DNA of 64,000 nucleotides from Anaeromassilibacillus sp. An250 (GTDB lineage: Bacteria; Bacillota; Clostridia; Oscillospirales; Acutalibacteraceae): contig NZ_NFJK01000006.1 of the NCBI RefSeq assembly GCF_002159845.1, positions 99,501 through 163,500 of the forward strand. The letters are read 5' to 3'. The notes beneath the pieces were generated by a model. The model was not told the origin of the DNA and made no database searches. It worked only from the letters and a program-made list of their open reading frames with translations. Below, piece by piece: positions 15,992 through 24,995 of the stretch. Within the stretch, counting starts at the first letter, position 1, and each line of letters starts with the position of its first letter. The translations under genes were made by a program, and so were the position numbers.

Positions 15992-16036
15992 AATAGGGGC
16001 CCAGCCGCATCTTGAAAACACGGCCAAGCCCCTATT
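15992..16036 (-). terminator. Terminator of the ech hydrogenase operon
   Basis: AATAGGGGC (15992-16000) and GCCCCTATT (16028-16036) form the stem. On the minus strand it is followed by a run of six T, about 60 bases past the end of echF. Confidence 0.8.
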
Positions 16037-16094
16037 CTATTTTCAGCCTTTTCCAAACCGGAATCCTATCAAATGATTGCCCCGGTTTTATTTC

Positions 16095-16652
16095 CTATTT
16101 TAACGTCAAACACTTTTTGGGACAGGACGCCGCACAAATACCGCATCCCACACATTTTTCCGCATCGAGCGCCCAGCTTTTCGCCGCGCGATCCACCGTA
16201 ATGGCGTCTTGCGGGCATTTCTTGGCACACAAGGTGCAATATACGCATTTCGACGCATCGTTGACCGGCTTTCCGCCCGCCTGCTGCGTCTCCTGCTCCG
16301 GCGGCGCCGGACGGGTGAATGTCTCGCTCGCCTTCTGTGCACCGGGCTCGGTATAGCCGGGCACTATAAACAAGCATTTCTTCGGGCATACATTGGTACA
16401 GTTTCCACATTGCACACAATCGAAGCGATTGATCGTCCAGGTCCGCGCAGCCCGATCCACCTTCAAAGCCCCCGGCGGACAAGAACGTGCGCACAGGTCG
16501 CAGCTGATGCAGTCCTCAATTTTAATTTGCACATGGCCGCGCATCCGTTCCGGATACTTCGCCGGTTCGAATGGATAGCCCGTTGTCGCAGGTTTAGAAA
16601 ATAAATTTTTCAGCGCCGTATGCGCAAATGGGAAAACTCTCCACTCCGCCAT
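16095..16652 (-). CDS. echF: Ech hydrogenase ferredoxin subunit EchF, four-cluster form
   Basis: This 185-residue polyferredoxin is the electron-entry subunit of a group 4 [NiFe] hydrogenase. It shows four CxxCxxCxxxCP motifs (CISCDLC, CVQCGNC, CVYCTLC, CVGCGIC), arranged as two two-cluster halves joined by a Pro/Glu/Gln-rich linker at about residues 115-130. EchF and NuoI-like subunits usually carry two [4Fe-4S] clusters, so this one looks extended or duplicated. The ATG follows echE by six bases. It would pass electrons between soluble ferredoxin and the EchC cluster. Confidence 0.9.
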   Translation of the reverse strand: MAEWRVFPFAHTALKNLFSKPATTGYPFEPAKYPERMRGHVQIKIEDCISCDLCARSCPPGALKVDRAARTWTINRFDCVQCGNCTNVCPKKCLFIVPGYTEPGAQKASETFTRPAPPEQETQQAGGKPVNDASKCVYCTLCAKKCPQDAITVDRAAKSWALDAEKCVGCGICAASCPKKCLTLK

Positions 16653-16658
16653 TCTCTC

Positions 16659-17738
16659 TCACCTCTCCGTACAGCTGATGCAGGGGTCAATGGTCAAAAT
16701 CAGAAGCGGCACATCCGCCAGCTGACACCCTTTCATCAACTCCAACATGGGCGGGATATTGCTGGTCGTGGGTGTGCGCAGGCGGAACCGGTCGAGGAAT
16801 TTCGTCCCATTGGCTTTCACATAATAAATCGCTTCGCCGCGGGGCTGTTCAATCCGCATAAAATACTCGCCATTGGGGTTGCCTTTGACCGGCACACGGA
16901 TCGGGCCCTCCGGAATTTTTGAAATTGCCTGCCGGATCAAGGCAAAGGACTGATAAATCTCCTGGATACGCACTTCACACCGCGCATAGGAATCCCCATC
17001 GGAAGCGGTGACCGGCTCAAATTCCAGCTCATTATAGGCCGCATAGCCCAGCTTACGCGCATCGTAAGCGATGCCGCAGGAACGAAGCATTGGCCCTACC
17101 GCACCGGCAAGGATTGCCTGCTCCGGTTTTAAGACGCCCAGGCCACGCAAGCGGACTCCCACTGTGTAATCCCGCAGAAAGGCCTCCGCGATGGGCCGCA
17201 GCTCTTTCTCCATCTCATCAATTGTATCCGAAATGGCTTTTAGCATCCCGCTATCCATGTCCTTGAGAACGCCGCCGATGCAGTTTACCGAAAAGATGAC
17301 ACGCCCACCGGTAGTAAGATCAAACATATCGAGGATCTTTTCCCGCAATCTCCAGGACTCCATAAACAGGCTTTCAAACCCCATGGCATCCGCCAGCAAA
17401 CCCAACCAAAGGAGATGGCTGTGTACACGGCTCATTTCCATCCAGATCGTGCGCAGGTAATTGGCCCGGCGGGGCGGCTCCACGCCCATGATGTGTTCCA
17501 CGCTCTGGCAATATCCCATGCCGTGGCCAAAACTACAGATCCCGCAGACGCGTTCCGCTATGTAAACATATTCCTTAAAATCTTTGATCTCCACTAGTTT
17601 CTCTAAGCCGCGGTGTACAAAGCCAATACTTGGTACCGCCTCTACGACCGTCTCATCTTCCAGGACGAGATCCAAATGTACAGGCTCCGGCAAAACAGGA
17701 TGCTGAGGTCCAAAGGGAACGATACTTCTTTTTGCCAT
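16659..17738 (-). CDS. echE: Ech hydrogenase large [NiFe] subunit EchE
   Basis: This 359-residue subunit holds the Ni-Fe active site that reduces protons to H2. The four metal ligands are visible as C65 and C68 in RVCGICSFGHG and C353 and C356 in DPCISCTER. The protein stops right after this last motif. It therefore has no C-terminal peptide to be cut off, as known for other Ech and Coo hydrogenases. No maturation-protease gene is present in the adjacent hyp operon, which agrees with that. The overall sequence is related to the 49-kDa subunit (NuoD) of complex I. Confidence 0.95.
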   Translation of the reverse strand: MAKRSIVPFGPQHPVLPEPVHLDLVLEDETVVEAVPSIGFVHRGLEKLVEIKDFKEYVYIAERVCGICSFGHGMGYCQSVEHIMGVEPPRRANYLRTIWMEMSRVHSHLLWLGLLADAMGFESLFMESWRLREKILDMFDLTTGGRVIFSVNCIGGVLKDMDSGMLKAISDTIDEMEKELRPIAEAFLRDYTVGVRLRGLGVLKPEQAILAGAVGPMLRSCGIAYDARKLGYAAYNELEFEPVTASDGDSYARCEVRIQEIYQSFALIRQAISKIPEGPIRVPVKGNPNGEYFMRIEQPRGEAIYYVKANGTKFLDRFRLRTPTTSNIPPMLELMKGCQLADVPLLILTIDPCISCTER

Positions 17739-17744
17739 AGTCCC

Positions 17745-18092
17745 TCACCCCTTTTCTTTAAATGGCGTGTCCCGGGCAATGCGGTACAACTTGTGATGAT
17801 AATCGTTTTCCATGCTCTCAATCTTGACGCCAAACAACTCTGCCACTTCGTTTTCCTGTATAAACGCGCAGGGATAAACCTGCGTAATACTGGAAACAGG
17901 CTCGTCCTCCCCAACTGTCAAACGCAGGGTGCGCATATCAAATCCTTTTGCAAACGAGTAGCTCAATTCATATTGCTCTGGCAAGCGGCATGCGCAAATC
18001 TGTACCAGGCGCCATCCATCCATTTTGAACTGGATCACCATCGGGAGGAACTGCTCCATCGTGATCGGTTCGATCGTATTTAAATACTCCAT
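17745..18092 (-). CDS. echD: Ech hydrogenase subunit EchD
   Basis: This 115-residue hydrophilic protein is related to the 30-kDa (NuoC) subunit of complex I; a family-like YPCAFIQENEVAELFGV stretch is seen at about residues 73-89. It sits in the peripheral arm of the hydrogenase beside EchE and EchC. The gene is in the expected place between echC and echE, with gaps of six and twelve bases, so all six subunits are translated from one message. Confidence 0.9.
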   Translation of the reverse strand: MEYLNTIEPITMEQFLPMVIQFKMDGWRLVQICACRLPEQYELSYSFAKGFDMRTLRLTVGEDEPVSSITQVYPCAFIQENEVAELFGVKIESMENDYHHKLYRIARDTPFKEKG

Positions 18093-18104
18093 GCCATTTT
18101 CTCC

Positions 18105-18554
18105 TTATGTTCCACTCTTCTTCCGCTGGCTGGCGAAGGCTTCACGTTTTTTCTGTAGCAGTTCAACCGCTTTTACAACCCCGTCAATAATGGCCTGCGG
18201 CCGTGCAGCGCATCCGGGTACATAAATATCCACCGGGATGACCGTGTCCACGCCGCCCTTAATATTGTAGCATTCTTTAAATATTCCTCCCGTGCAAGCA
18301 CAGATTCCCACCGCTACAACCACCTTTGGATTCGGCATCTGGCTGTAAATCTGCTTGACAACGCTCTCGCTCTGGCTATTGATCCCCCCTGTGATGAGCA
18401 GGATATCCGCCTGGAAGGGGTCGCCGGTGTTGATAATTCCGAAGCGCTCCACGTCGTACACCGGCGTCGTGCATGCCAGCACTTCAATGTCACAGCCATT
18501 GCAGCTGCTTCCATCGTAGTGGAGCATCCAAGGAGATTTCGCAAGCTTTCCCAT
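18105..18554 (-). CDS. echC: Ech hydrogenase small subunit EchC
   Basis: This 149-residue subunit, related to NuoB, carries the proximal [4Fe-4S] cluster. The four ligands can be placed at C18, C21 (SSCNGCDIE), C85 (GICACTGG) and C115 (YVPGCAARP). It takes electrons from EchF and gives them to the Ni-Fe site of EchE. Length and order are normal for the family. Confidence 0.94.
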   Translation of the reverse strand: MGKLAKSPWMLHYDGSSCNGCDIEVLACTTPVYDVERFGIINTGDPFQADILLITGGINSQSESVVKQIYSQMPNPKVVVAVGICACTGGIFKECYNIKGGVDTVIPVDIYVPGCAARPQAIIDGVVKAVELLQKKREAFASQRKKSGT

Positions 18555-18566
18555 GGCACTGCCTCC

Positions 18567-19430
18567 TCACTTAATCAACATCAAAATCAAAAAGTTCAGC
18601 CCGCCTGTGAGCAAAGTGACAACCCAGCAGCTGTCCAACAAAGTTCTCCACTTCACACGGGCGCTGACGTTATCCCACAGGATCTCCAAGAAATACATAA
18701 ATAGGCAGGCTACAATGGCCAGCGGCCAGCTCCACCAGTTTTGGTTGAGGAAAAACAGCGCTACAATCCCCAACATCAGAGTGATCTCATAATACTCTGC
18801 AATGTTCATAATCGCCAAAATCGGCCCCGCCATCTCGGTCGTCAAGCCCTTGACCATCTCCTGGTGGGCATGGTGGCTGGTGGAAAGATCAAACGGGGAC
18901 TTGCGCAGCTTGATCGCTGTGATAAACATAAAGCCCAGCAAAAATCCCGGCATCATCAGCACAGAACTCAGCGGCATATGGATGATATCCACCACCTGGA
19001 AGGAGCCGGTTGCCAAATAAAAGCCAACCGCCAGCAACAAGGTCAACGGTTCATAGGCCATCATTTGGAGCATTTCACGGCTTGCGCCCATGGTCGCAAA
19101 CGGCGAGGAATCGCTCGAAGCCGCCATGACCAGGAACATATCCGCCGTAGACAGGAGGAACAAACACATCAGGATATCCGCTCCTGCAAACAACATGGAA
19201 CCCGCCACTGCCAGAAAAACCAAATAGCTCAAAATGAGCAGCAGCTGCACGCCGTTTACTGCAATCATCTGCTTGGAAAACAGCTTGGACAAATCATAGA
19301 ACGGCTGAAAAAACGGCGGCCCTTTTCTTCCCTGCATCCGTGCCGTAATGATCCGGTCGAACCCATCCAACAGAGCGCCGGCAAACGGGGCCAGAAGCAA
19401 ATATAAAATAACGGAAACCACTCGCATCAT
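18567..19430 (-). CDS. echB: Ech hydrogenase membrane subunit EchB
   Basis: This 287-residue integral membrane protein is related to NuoH, with about eight membrane segments. The cytoplasmic loops GRKGPPFFQPFYDLSKLF and SPFDLSTSHHAHQEMVKG are the conserved contact surfaces to the peripheral arm. It joins the redox subunits to the ion-pumping subunit. The start is taken at 19430, where GTATGATG overlaps the echA stop and GGAGGT lies five bases upstream; the next codon (19427) is also ATG. Confidence 0.93.
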   Translation of the reverse strand: MMRVVSVILYLLLAPFAGALLDGFDRIITARMQGRKGPPFFQPFYDLSKLFSKQMIAVNGVQLLLILSYLVFLAVAGSMLFAGADILMCLFLLSTADMFLVMAASSDSSPFATMGASREMLQMMAYEPLTLLLAVGFYLATGSFQVVDIIHMPLSSVLMMPGFLLGFMFITAIKLRKSPFDLSTSHHAHQEMVKGLTTEMAGPILAIMNIAEYYEITLMLGIVALFFLNQNWWSWPLAIVACLFMYFLEILWDNVSARVKWRTLLDSCWVVTLLTGGLNFLILMLIK

Positions 19431-21319
19431 ACCGCACCTCCAATGATCAGGCAAAGCATTACAATCAGAATACCCGAAGACAGAATCACGGAAGGACGCA
19501 TTAACCGCCGCATACCAAATTCAAACCGCAGATACCAGTTTGTCAGGTACAAATGCTCCGGTTCCCCGTAGCTGTTCACAAAATAGGTATTGTCCCCCTC
19601 GTTGGCGCCGCCCATATAAATCGGCACATATTCCTTATGCGCCCACCGCGTAACTAGGAACATCGTCGCTGGAACAAAAAGGACCGATACCAACATGATG
19701 GCCATGGTGGTCAGGATGCTCATAGAAAGCACTTCATGGGAGGCTCCAAAGAGTTCTAGGATAATGGGATTTACAACGGTTGTCGCTAGCCACGGGAACA
19801 ACAGGCAAAGCAGCAATACACAGCCTGCATGGATAAACATCGAAAAATACTGGTCCCTATGGGTGACATCCCGGGCCTCCTCTTTGGTGCGGTGCATGGA
19901 CACAAGCTTTGTCAGCCATTTTGTCCAGTAGAACATCGTTGTCGCACTGCCGAAGGCGAGGAAAATAACCAGCAGGAAATTGCCTGCATCTACAAACGCT
20001 TTCAACGCTACCCATTTAGAGATCAACATTCCAAAAGGCGCCAAATACATTCCGGCAATGCCAATACCCATGATATAGGTCAGCTTCGGCAAGCGCAAGA
20101 TCAAGCCATGCATATTCTCGATGTCTCTGGACCCCAAGCTGTTCTCCACAGACCCAACCGCCTGGAAAAGCATGGATTTGCTTACCGAATGGAAGATCAT
20201 CAAGAGCACGGCCGCCCATATGGTTTCCTCCGCGCCGATGCCCGCACAGGCCACAATCAGGCCCAAATTGGACACCGTCGAAAACGCCAGCACTTTCTTG
20301 CCGTCATTCTGGGCGATGGCCATCATGCTGGCTGCGATGAAGGTAAACCCGCCGATCAAAGATACCATCTGCCCGGTCATGGTCCCGGCAAGCGCCGGAG
20401 AAAGCCGGATCAACAGGAATACACCCGCTTTAACCATGGTTGCACTATGTAAAAGCGCGCTCGACGGAGTCGGAGCGACCATCGCGCCCAGCAGCCAGGA
20501 AGAAAACGGCAGCTGCGCGGATTTTGTGAGCCCAGCCAGCGCCAACAACGCCACAGGGATCACTGCTCCTGTCTGGACAACCGCCTCCAGCTGTACGGTT
20601 CCCAGCGTCGCCGCCGCTACCGCAATGGCGATGGCGAACCCAAAGCCGCCAACGAGGTTCATCCACAGCGCGCGGAAGCTATTGTTGACCGCCTCTTCTG
20701 TCCGGGTGTAGCCGATCAAGAGGAACGAAATCACGCTGGTTACTTCCCAGAAGAAGTACATCCAGATGAGATTCTCCGAAAGTACCAAACCGAACATTGC
20801 CGCCAGGAACAAAAACAGCATGGAAAAGAAAAATCCACTGCGATCCTGAAATTCCTTGTGGTGCTGGTGATATGCCTTCATATAGCCCACAGCATAGATG
20901 CAGATAAGGCCGCCAATGAATGCGGCGATCATGCACATCAGCATGCTCAGACTGTCGATCTGCATATGGCAGGCCGGCTGCATGGGGAATCGAAACTCCG
21001 TCCAGATTCCTAAAGCAGTCTGCCCTACAGACAGTAGGATCACTGGATATTTGCGGTATTTAATGCTCAAATACACAATCAACCCAGTCAAAAAGAGTTC
21101 CCCTGCGATCATCAGGTAATTGACCCATTCGGTCTCTTGATAAAACGCCATCGCTTGTGCGCCATTTGTCAACCACATGCCCAGAAGGGCCGCAGCCAAA
21201 ACCATGACGCCTCCCGCGCCAGCGTAAACAACATAACCGCGTATTCGTTCCTGCTTAATAAGAGGAACAATCGCAGCAATCAATAAAGGCCAACCGATTA
21301 AAATTGGTAAGATTCCCAT
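19427..21319 (-). CDS. echA: Ech hydrogenase antiporter-like subunit EchA
   Basis: This 630-residue membrane protein is related to NuoL and Mrp antiporter subunits, with about 14-16 membrane segments. Glu in the EVTSVISFLLIGY segment and Lys in the LTKSAQLPFSSWLLGAM segment match the ion-channel residues of the family. It would move H+ or Na+ out as ferredoxin is oxidized and H2 is made. It is the first gene of the echABCDEF operon, which starts back to back with hypA. Confidence 0.94.
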   Translation of the reverse strand: MGILPILIGWPLLIAAIVPLIKQERIRGYVVYAGAGGVMVLAAALLGMWLTNGAQAMAFYQETEWVNYLMIAGELFLTGLIVYLSIKYRKYPVILLSVGQTALGIWTEFRFPMQPACHMQIDSLSMLMCMIAAFIGGLICIYAVGYMKAYHQHHKEFQDRSGFFFSMLFLFLAAMFGLVLSENLIWMYFFWEVTSVISFLLIGYTRTEEAVNNSFRALWMNLVGGFGFAIAIAVAAATLGTVQLEAVVQTGAVIPVALLALAGLTKSAQLPFSSWLLGAMVAPTPSSALLHSATMVKAGVFLLIRLSPALAGTMTGQMVSLIGGFTFIAASMMAIAQNDGKKVLAFSTVSNLGLIVACAGIGAEETIWAAVLLMIFHSVSKSMLFQAVGSVENSLGSRDIENMHGLILRLPKLTYIMGIGIAGMYLAPFGMLISKWVALKAFVDAGNFLLVIFLAFGSATTMFYWTKWLTKLVSMHRTKEEARDVTHRDQYFSMFIHAGCVLLLCLLFPWLATTVVNPIILELFGASHEVLSMSILTTMAIMLVSVLFVPATMFLVTRWAHKEYVPIYMGGANEGDNTYFVNSYGEPEHLYLTNWYLRFEFGMRRLMRPSVILSSGILIVMLCLIIGGAV

Positions 21320-21362
21320 AAATAATACCCCTCTATGGAAAATTCATTGAAAACCGGAATTT

Positions 21363-21391
21363 ATTATAGTCCTATTTTTTTTAAAACACAA
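21363..21391 (-). promoter_or_regulatory. Promoter of the ech operon
   Basis: On the minus strand TTGTGT (21391-21386) and TATAAT (21368-21363) are 17 bases apart, about 44 bases before echA. I could not find an equally clear promoter for hypA on the plus strand in 21392-21509. Confidence 0.6.
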
Positions 21392-21509
21392 GAGCAGATA
21401 CCGCTAATTTTCACTAACATATCCTTCCTTTCGTTGAATAGGTATGGTATTTTTTACAGTTTGGTGATACAATGGGTTCGATTCTTCTGAAGGCAGGTTG
21501 AACGTATCC

Positions 21510-21851
21510 ATGCACGAATTATCCATAACACAGAGCATTCTGAAGATCTCGTTGGAGGCTGCCAGTCAGCAGGGGGCAACCCGTATCCGGGCAATTCGCC
21601 TGCGGATGGGTCCCTTTTCCGGCGTTGTTCCAGAATGCGTTCAAATGTATTTGGATGTCCTTGCAAAGGGCACCCGGGCCGAAGGAGCCAAAATAGAAGT
21701 GGAAACCGTCCCCTTAAAAGTGCTCTGCCGTGATTGCGGCCGGGAAAGCGAGATCACCCGCGAACGCATCCAATGCCCGTTCTGTGGGAGTATCCAGCTC
21801 AAACGCCTTTCCGGGAACGAATTCATGGTCGATAGTTTGGAGGTTGATTGA
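21510..21851 (+). CDS. hypA: Hydrogenase nickel chaperone HypA
   Basis: This 113-residue protein delivers nickel to the hydrogenase large subunit with HypB. The start is set at 21510 so that the chain begins MHE, because His2 is the nickel ligand of the family; an in-frame TTG at 21498 would bury it. Two CxxC pairs (CRDC and CPFC) form the zinc site. It is first in a plus-strand hypABFCDE operon facing away from echA. Confidence 0.94.
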   Translation: MHELSITQSILKISLEAASQQGATRIRAIRLRMGPFSGVVPECVQMYLDVLAKGTRAEGAKIEVETVPLKVLCRDCGRESEITRERIQCPFCGSIQLKRLSGNEFMVDSLEVD

Positions 21852-21853
21852 AA

Positions 21854-22510
21854 ATGGAAATCAAAGTACTGCACCAGGTGATGGAGTGGAACGAGGATGT
21901 GAGTGCTGAGGTCCGCAAAACCTTGTCCGAAAAAAAGGTCTGCCTGATCAATGTGATGGGAAGCCCCGGCACCGGAAAGACTAGCCTGATCACGGAATTG
22001 ATTGCAAGGCTGCGGGGATCGTTCTCTATCGGCGTGATTGAAGGCGACATCACCGGCCAGATTGACGCGGAAAAGATTGCAGCGCTGCAAATTCCCGCCG
22101 TCCAGCTGAATACGGACGGCGCTTGCCACATCGAGGCGATGAGCATTCAGCACATCTTGCCGCAATTCGACCTCCATGCATTGGATGTCCTGTTTGTAGA
22201 AAACATCGGCAACCTAGTGTGCCCGGCCGAATTCGACATCGGCGAAAACTTCCGTATTACCATTCTCAGCATCCCAGAAGGGGACGACAAGGTCGCAAAG
22301 TACCCGCTGATGTTCACCGACACCGACTGCCTAGTCCTAAACAAATGCGATATGCTCCCGTATTTTGATTTCAACCTCGACCGCGTTGAAAAAGACTATC
22401 GAGGCGTCAATCCTGAGGGGCCCCTGTTCCAGGTTTCCAGCCGCACAGGGGACGGACTGGACGCCCTGACACAGCATTTGGAGGGCCGTATCCGGGCTGC
22501 ATTGGCATGA
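21854..22510 (+). CDS. hypB: Hydrogenase nickel-insertion GTPase HypB
   Basis: This 218-residue SIMIBI GTPase has a P-loop GSPGTGKT at about residues 36-43, the metal-binding DGACHIEA stretch at the dimer interface, and the NKCD base-recognition motif. It lacks the N-terminal His-rich nickel store of some relatives. The ATG at 21854 sits two bases after the hypA stop, with GGAGGT nine bases upstream; the TTG at 21848 is too close to that site. Confidence 0.94.
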   Translation: MEIKVLHQVMEWNEDVSAEVRKTLSEKKVCLINVMGSPGTGKTSLITELIARLRGSFSIGVIEGDITGQIDAEKIAALQIPAVQLNTDGACHIEAMSIQHILPQFDLHALDVLFVENIGNLVCPAEFDIGENFRITILSIPEGDDKVAKYPLMFTDTDCLVLNKCDMLPYFDFNLDRVEKDYRGVNPEGPLFQVSSRTGDGLDALTQHLEGRIRAALA

Positions 22511-24768
22511 GTATGTCTCGCCGCATCCGGTTTGAAATCGCCGGGATTGTGCAGGGGGTGGGGTTCCGGCCCTATCTGTACCGTCTCGCACAGCGGCACG
22601 CCCTGTGCGGCTGGGTGCGAAATACCCCCTCCGGCGTGGAGCTGGAATTGGAAGGGCCAACGGAAGCGCTTTCCAGCTTCCAGGACGAATTGGCCCGCTC
22701 TACCCCCCCTCTGGCCGTTGTGGAACAGGTTCGCACCGTACCTCTGGATGGGCTGGTGGGCTACGACCGTTTTACCATCCGAAGCAGCGCAAAGGGGGAC
22801 GGCGGCACCCTGGTTTCGCCGGATATCGCTCCCTGCGCCGCCTGCCTGCGGGAGTTGGCGGACCCGGCTGACCGGCGGTACCGCTATCCGTTTATCAATT
22901 GTACGGACTGTGGCCCCCGCTTTACCATCATCCGCGACCTCCCTTACGACCGGAAAACGACGTCCATGGCACAATTTTCCATGTGCCCCACCTGTAACGC
23001 GGAATACGAAGACAGCCATTCCCGCCGTTATCATGCCCAGCCGGACTGCTGCCCCAGCTGCGGGCCACAGGTCTGGCTGCTCGACGCAGAGGGCCGGAAA
23101 ATCGCCGGGGACGTCTTTGCGGAAGCGCAAAAAGCTTTGGCCCGCGGAAGCATTCTCGCTATCAAAGGGCTCGGCGGCATCCATCTCGCCTGCGATGCGC
23201 GCAATGCGGAGGCAGTCCGCCGTCTCCGGCTGCGGAAGCACCGCGAAGAAAAGCCGCTGGCGGTCATGTGCCGGGATCTCAACAGCGCCCGGTCACTCTG
23301 CCGGGTCACGGAGGCGGAGGCTTCTCTTTTGGAAAGCGTACGCCGCCCCATTGTCCTGTTGGAAAAGAAAGCTCCGGAGGACTTCGCAAATCTCAGCGAC
23401 AACCGGCGTTTGGGGGTTATGCTCCCCTATACGCCGCTGCATGTTCTCCTATTGGACGGGACGTCCGGCGGACCGGACGCCTTGGTGATGACCAGCGCCA
23501 ACCTCTCCGACCAACCGGTCCTTTTGGAGGACCAGGAAGCCCTTGATGGGTTGGCGGGAATTGCCGATGGCTTTCTCCTACACGACCGCCCCATCCAAAA
23601 CCGTTGTGACGATTCCCTGGTGATGGCCTGGCAGGGGCGGGAATACTTTTACCGCCGCAGCCGCGGGTATGTCCCCCAGCCGGTCACGTTTGCGCGCGAT
23701 GCGACCGGTGTGGTCGCCTTCGGCGCGGAACAGAAGGCCTCGTTTGCCGTGGGCCGCGGACAGCATGTATTTTTAAGCCAGCACATCGGCGATTTAAAAA
23801 ACCTGGAAACCCTGGACCACTATCGGGAGTCCTTGGACACCTTTCTCCGGCTGTTCCGCATCATGCCATCCACGTTGGTCTGTGACCTTCATCCGGACTA
23901 TTTTTCCACACAGGAAGCACAAGAGCACGCCAAACGCCTGGGACTTCCCCTCCTGCAGGTACAGCACCACTGGGCGCATATGGCGTCCTGCATGGCGGAC
24001 AACCGGCTCGCTGGGCCGGTATTTGGCATCGTGTGGGACGGGACGGGCTATGGAACGGACCATTCCATCTGGGGGGGCGAGTTTCTGGCAGGAGATTTCC
24101 AAACTTTCCGACGGTGCGGCTCGATTCGCCCCATCTTTCTTCCGGGGGGCGATGCGGCAATCCGGGAGATCGGCCGGATTGGGTTCTCCCTGTTGTGGGA
24201 CGCCGGGCTGCCCCTGGACCGTGCGCCGCTGGAATCGCCAAAAAAGCAGGCTTTGCGCGCTATGTTGGACAGCCACACCGCATGTCCAAAAGCCAGCAGC
24301 ATCGGCCGCCTGTTCGACGGGGTGTATTCCCTCCTGACCGGCACACAGCAAGTTTGCTACGAAGGTCAGGGGGCCACGCGCCTACAGGCCATGGCGCGGG
24401 AAGGAATCCCCGGCCAGCCATATCCTGTGGAGTTCTATGAAGAAGATGGGCTTCGTATCTTTGACACGCGCCCCTTGCTTCGGGCAATCACCGGCGATCT
24501 CTCCGATCATGTTGATCCCGCTGCGGTCGCGCGCGGCTTTATGGACGCCCTGTGCCGCATGGCATTGGAGCAGTGTTGTCTTTTGAATCCAGGAAAACTG
24601 CCGGTGGTCCTCTCCGGCGGCGTATTTTTAAACGAATATCTTCTCTCTGAAAGCACCCGGCTTCTCACACATGCCGGTTTTTCCGTCTATACGCATCACC
24701 GCGTTTCCACCAGCGACGAGGGCCTTTGCCTGGGCCAGCTGGCAATCGCGACCGCAAAAAGGAGCTAG
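22507..24768 (+). CDS. hypF: Carbamoyltransferase HypF
   Basis: This 753-residue protein makes the thiocarboxamide on HypE that becomes the cyanide ligands of the Ni-Fe site. The domains come in the usual order: acylphosphatase (GIVQGVGFRPY at about residue 13), two zinc fingers (CAAC, CTDCGPRFT, CPTC, CPSCGP), a YrdC domain, and a Kae1-like carbamoyltransferase domain with the metal-binding HHWAHMASC motif. Its ATG overlaps the hypB stop by four bases. It is full length. Confidence 0.96.
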   Translation: MSMSRRIRFEIAGIVQGVGFRPYLYRLAQRHALCGWVRNTPSGVELELEGPTEALSSFQDELARSTPPLAVVEQVRTVPLDGLVGYDRFTIRSSAKGDGGTLVSPDIAPCAACLRELADPADRRYRYPFINCTDCGPRFTIIRDLPYDRKTTSMAQFSMCPTCNAEYEDSHSRRYHAQPDCCPSCGPQVWLLDAEGRKIAGDVFAEAQKALARGSILAIKGLGGIHLACDARNAEAVRRLRLRKHREEKPLAVMCRDLNSARSLCRVTEAEASLLESVRRPIVLLEKKAPEDFANLSDNRRLGVMLPYTPLHVLLLDGTSGGPDALVMTSANLSDQPVLLEDQEALDGLAGIADGFLLHDRPIQNRCDDSLVMAWQGREYFYRRSRGYVPQPVTFARDATGVVAFGAEQKASFAVGRGQHVFLSQHIGDLKNLETLDHYRESLDTFLRLFRIMPSTLVCDLHPDYFSTQEAQEHAKRLGLPLLQVQHHWAHMASCMADNRLAGPVFGIVWDGTGYGTDHSIWGGEFLAGDFQTFRRCGSIRPIFLPGGDAAIREIGRIGFSLLWDAGLPLDRAPLESPKKQALRAMLDSHTACPKASSIGRLFDGVYSLLTGTQQVCYEGQGATRLQAMAREGIPGQPYPVEFYEEDGLRIFDTRPLLRAITGDLSDHVDPAAVARGFMDALCRMALEQCCLLNPGKLPVVLSGGVFLNEYLLSESTRLLTHAGFSVYTHHRVSTSDEGLCLGQLAIATAKRS

Positions 24769-24776
24769 AATCAACT

Positions 24777-24995
24777 ATGTGTCTTGCAGTCCCTTTAAAA
24801 ATTGTATCCATCGCGGGAAAGCACGCCGTTGGGACAGCGGCAGGGCTTTCCCAAAACATCCGTGTTGACTTCATTCCCGACCTAAAACCCGGCGACTACG
24901 TGATGGTCCATGCCGGATTTGCCATCCAAAAGCTGACAAAAGAACAGGCGGAGGAGAACTTCGCCTGCATTCAGGAGGCCATCGATGCTCTTTGA
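24777..24995 (+). CDS. hypC: Hydrogenase maturation chaperone HypC
   Basis: This 72-residue chaperone binds the Fe(CN)2CO unit with HypD and carries it to the large subunit. The start at 24777 gives the essential N-terminal MCLAVPLK with Cys2; longer in-frame versions would hide that Cys. It lies eight bases after hypF and overlaps hypD by eleven bases. Confidence 0.95.
   Translation: MCLAVPLKIVSIAGKHAVGTAAGLSQNIRVDFIPDLKPGDYVMVHAGFAIQKLTKEQAEENFACIQEAIDAL

Noticed and set aside
22532..23488. Second long plus-strand frame within hypF
   Set aside because: It is out of frame with the HypF domains, rich in Arg, Pro and Ser, and typical of GC-rich shadow frames.
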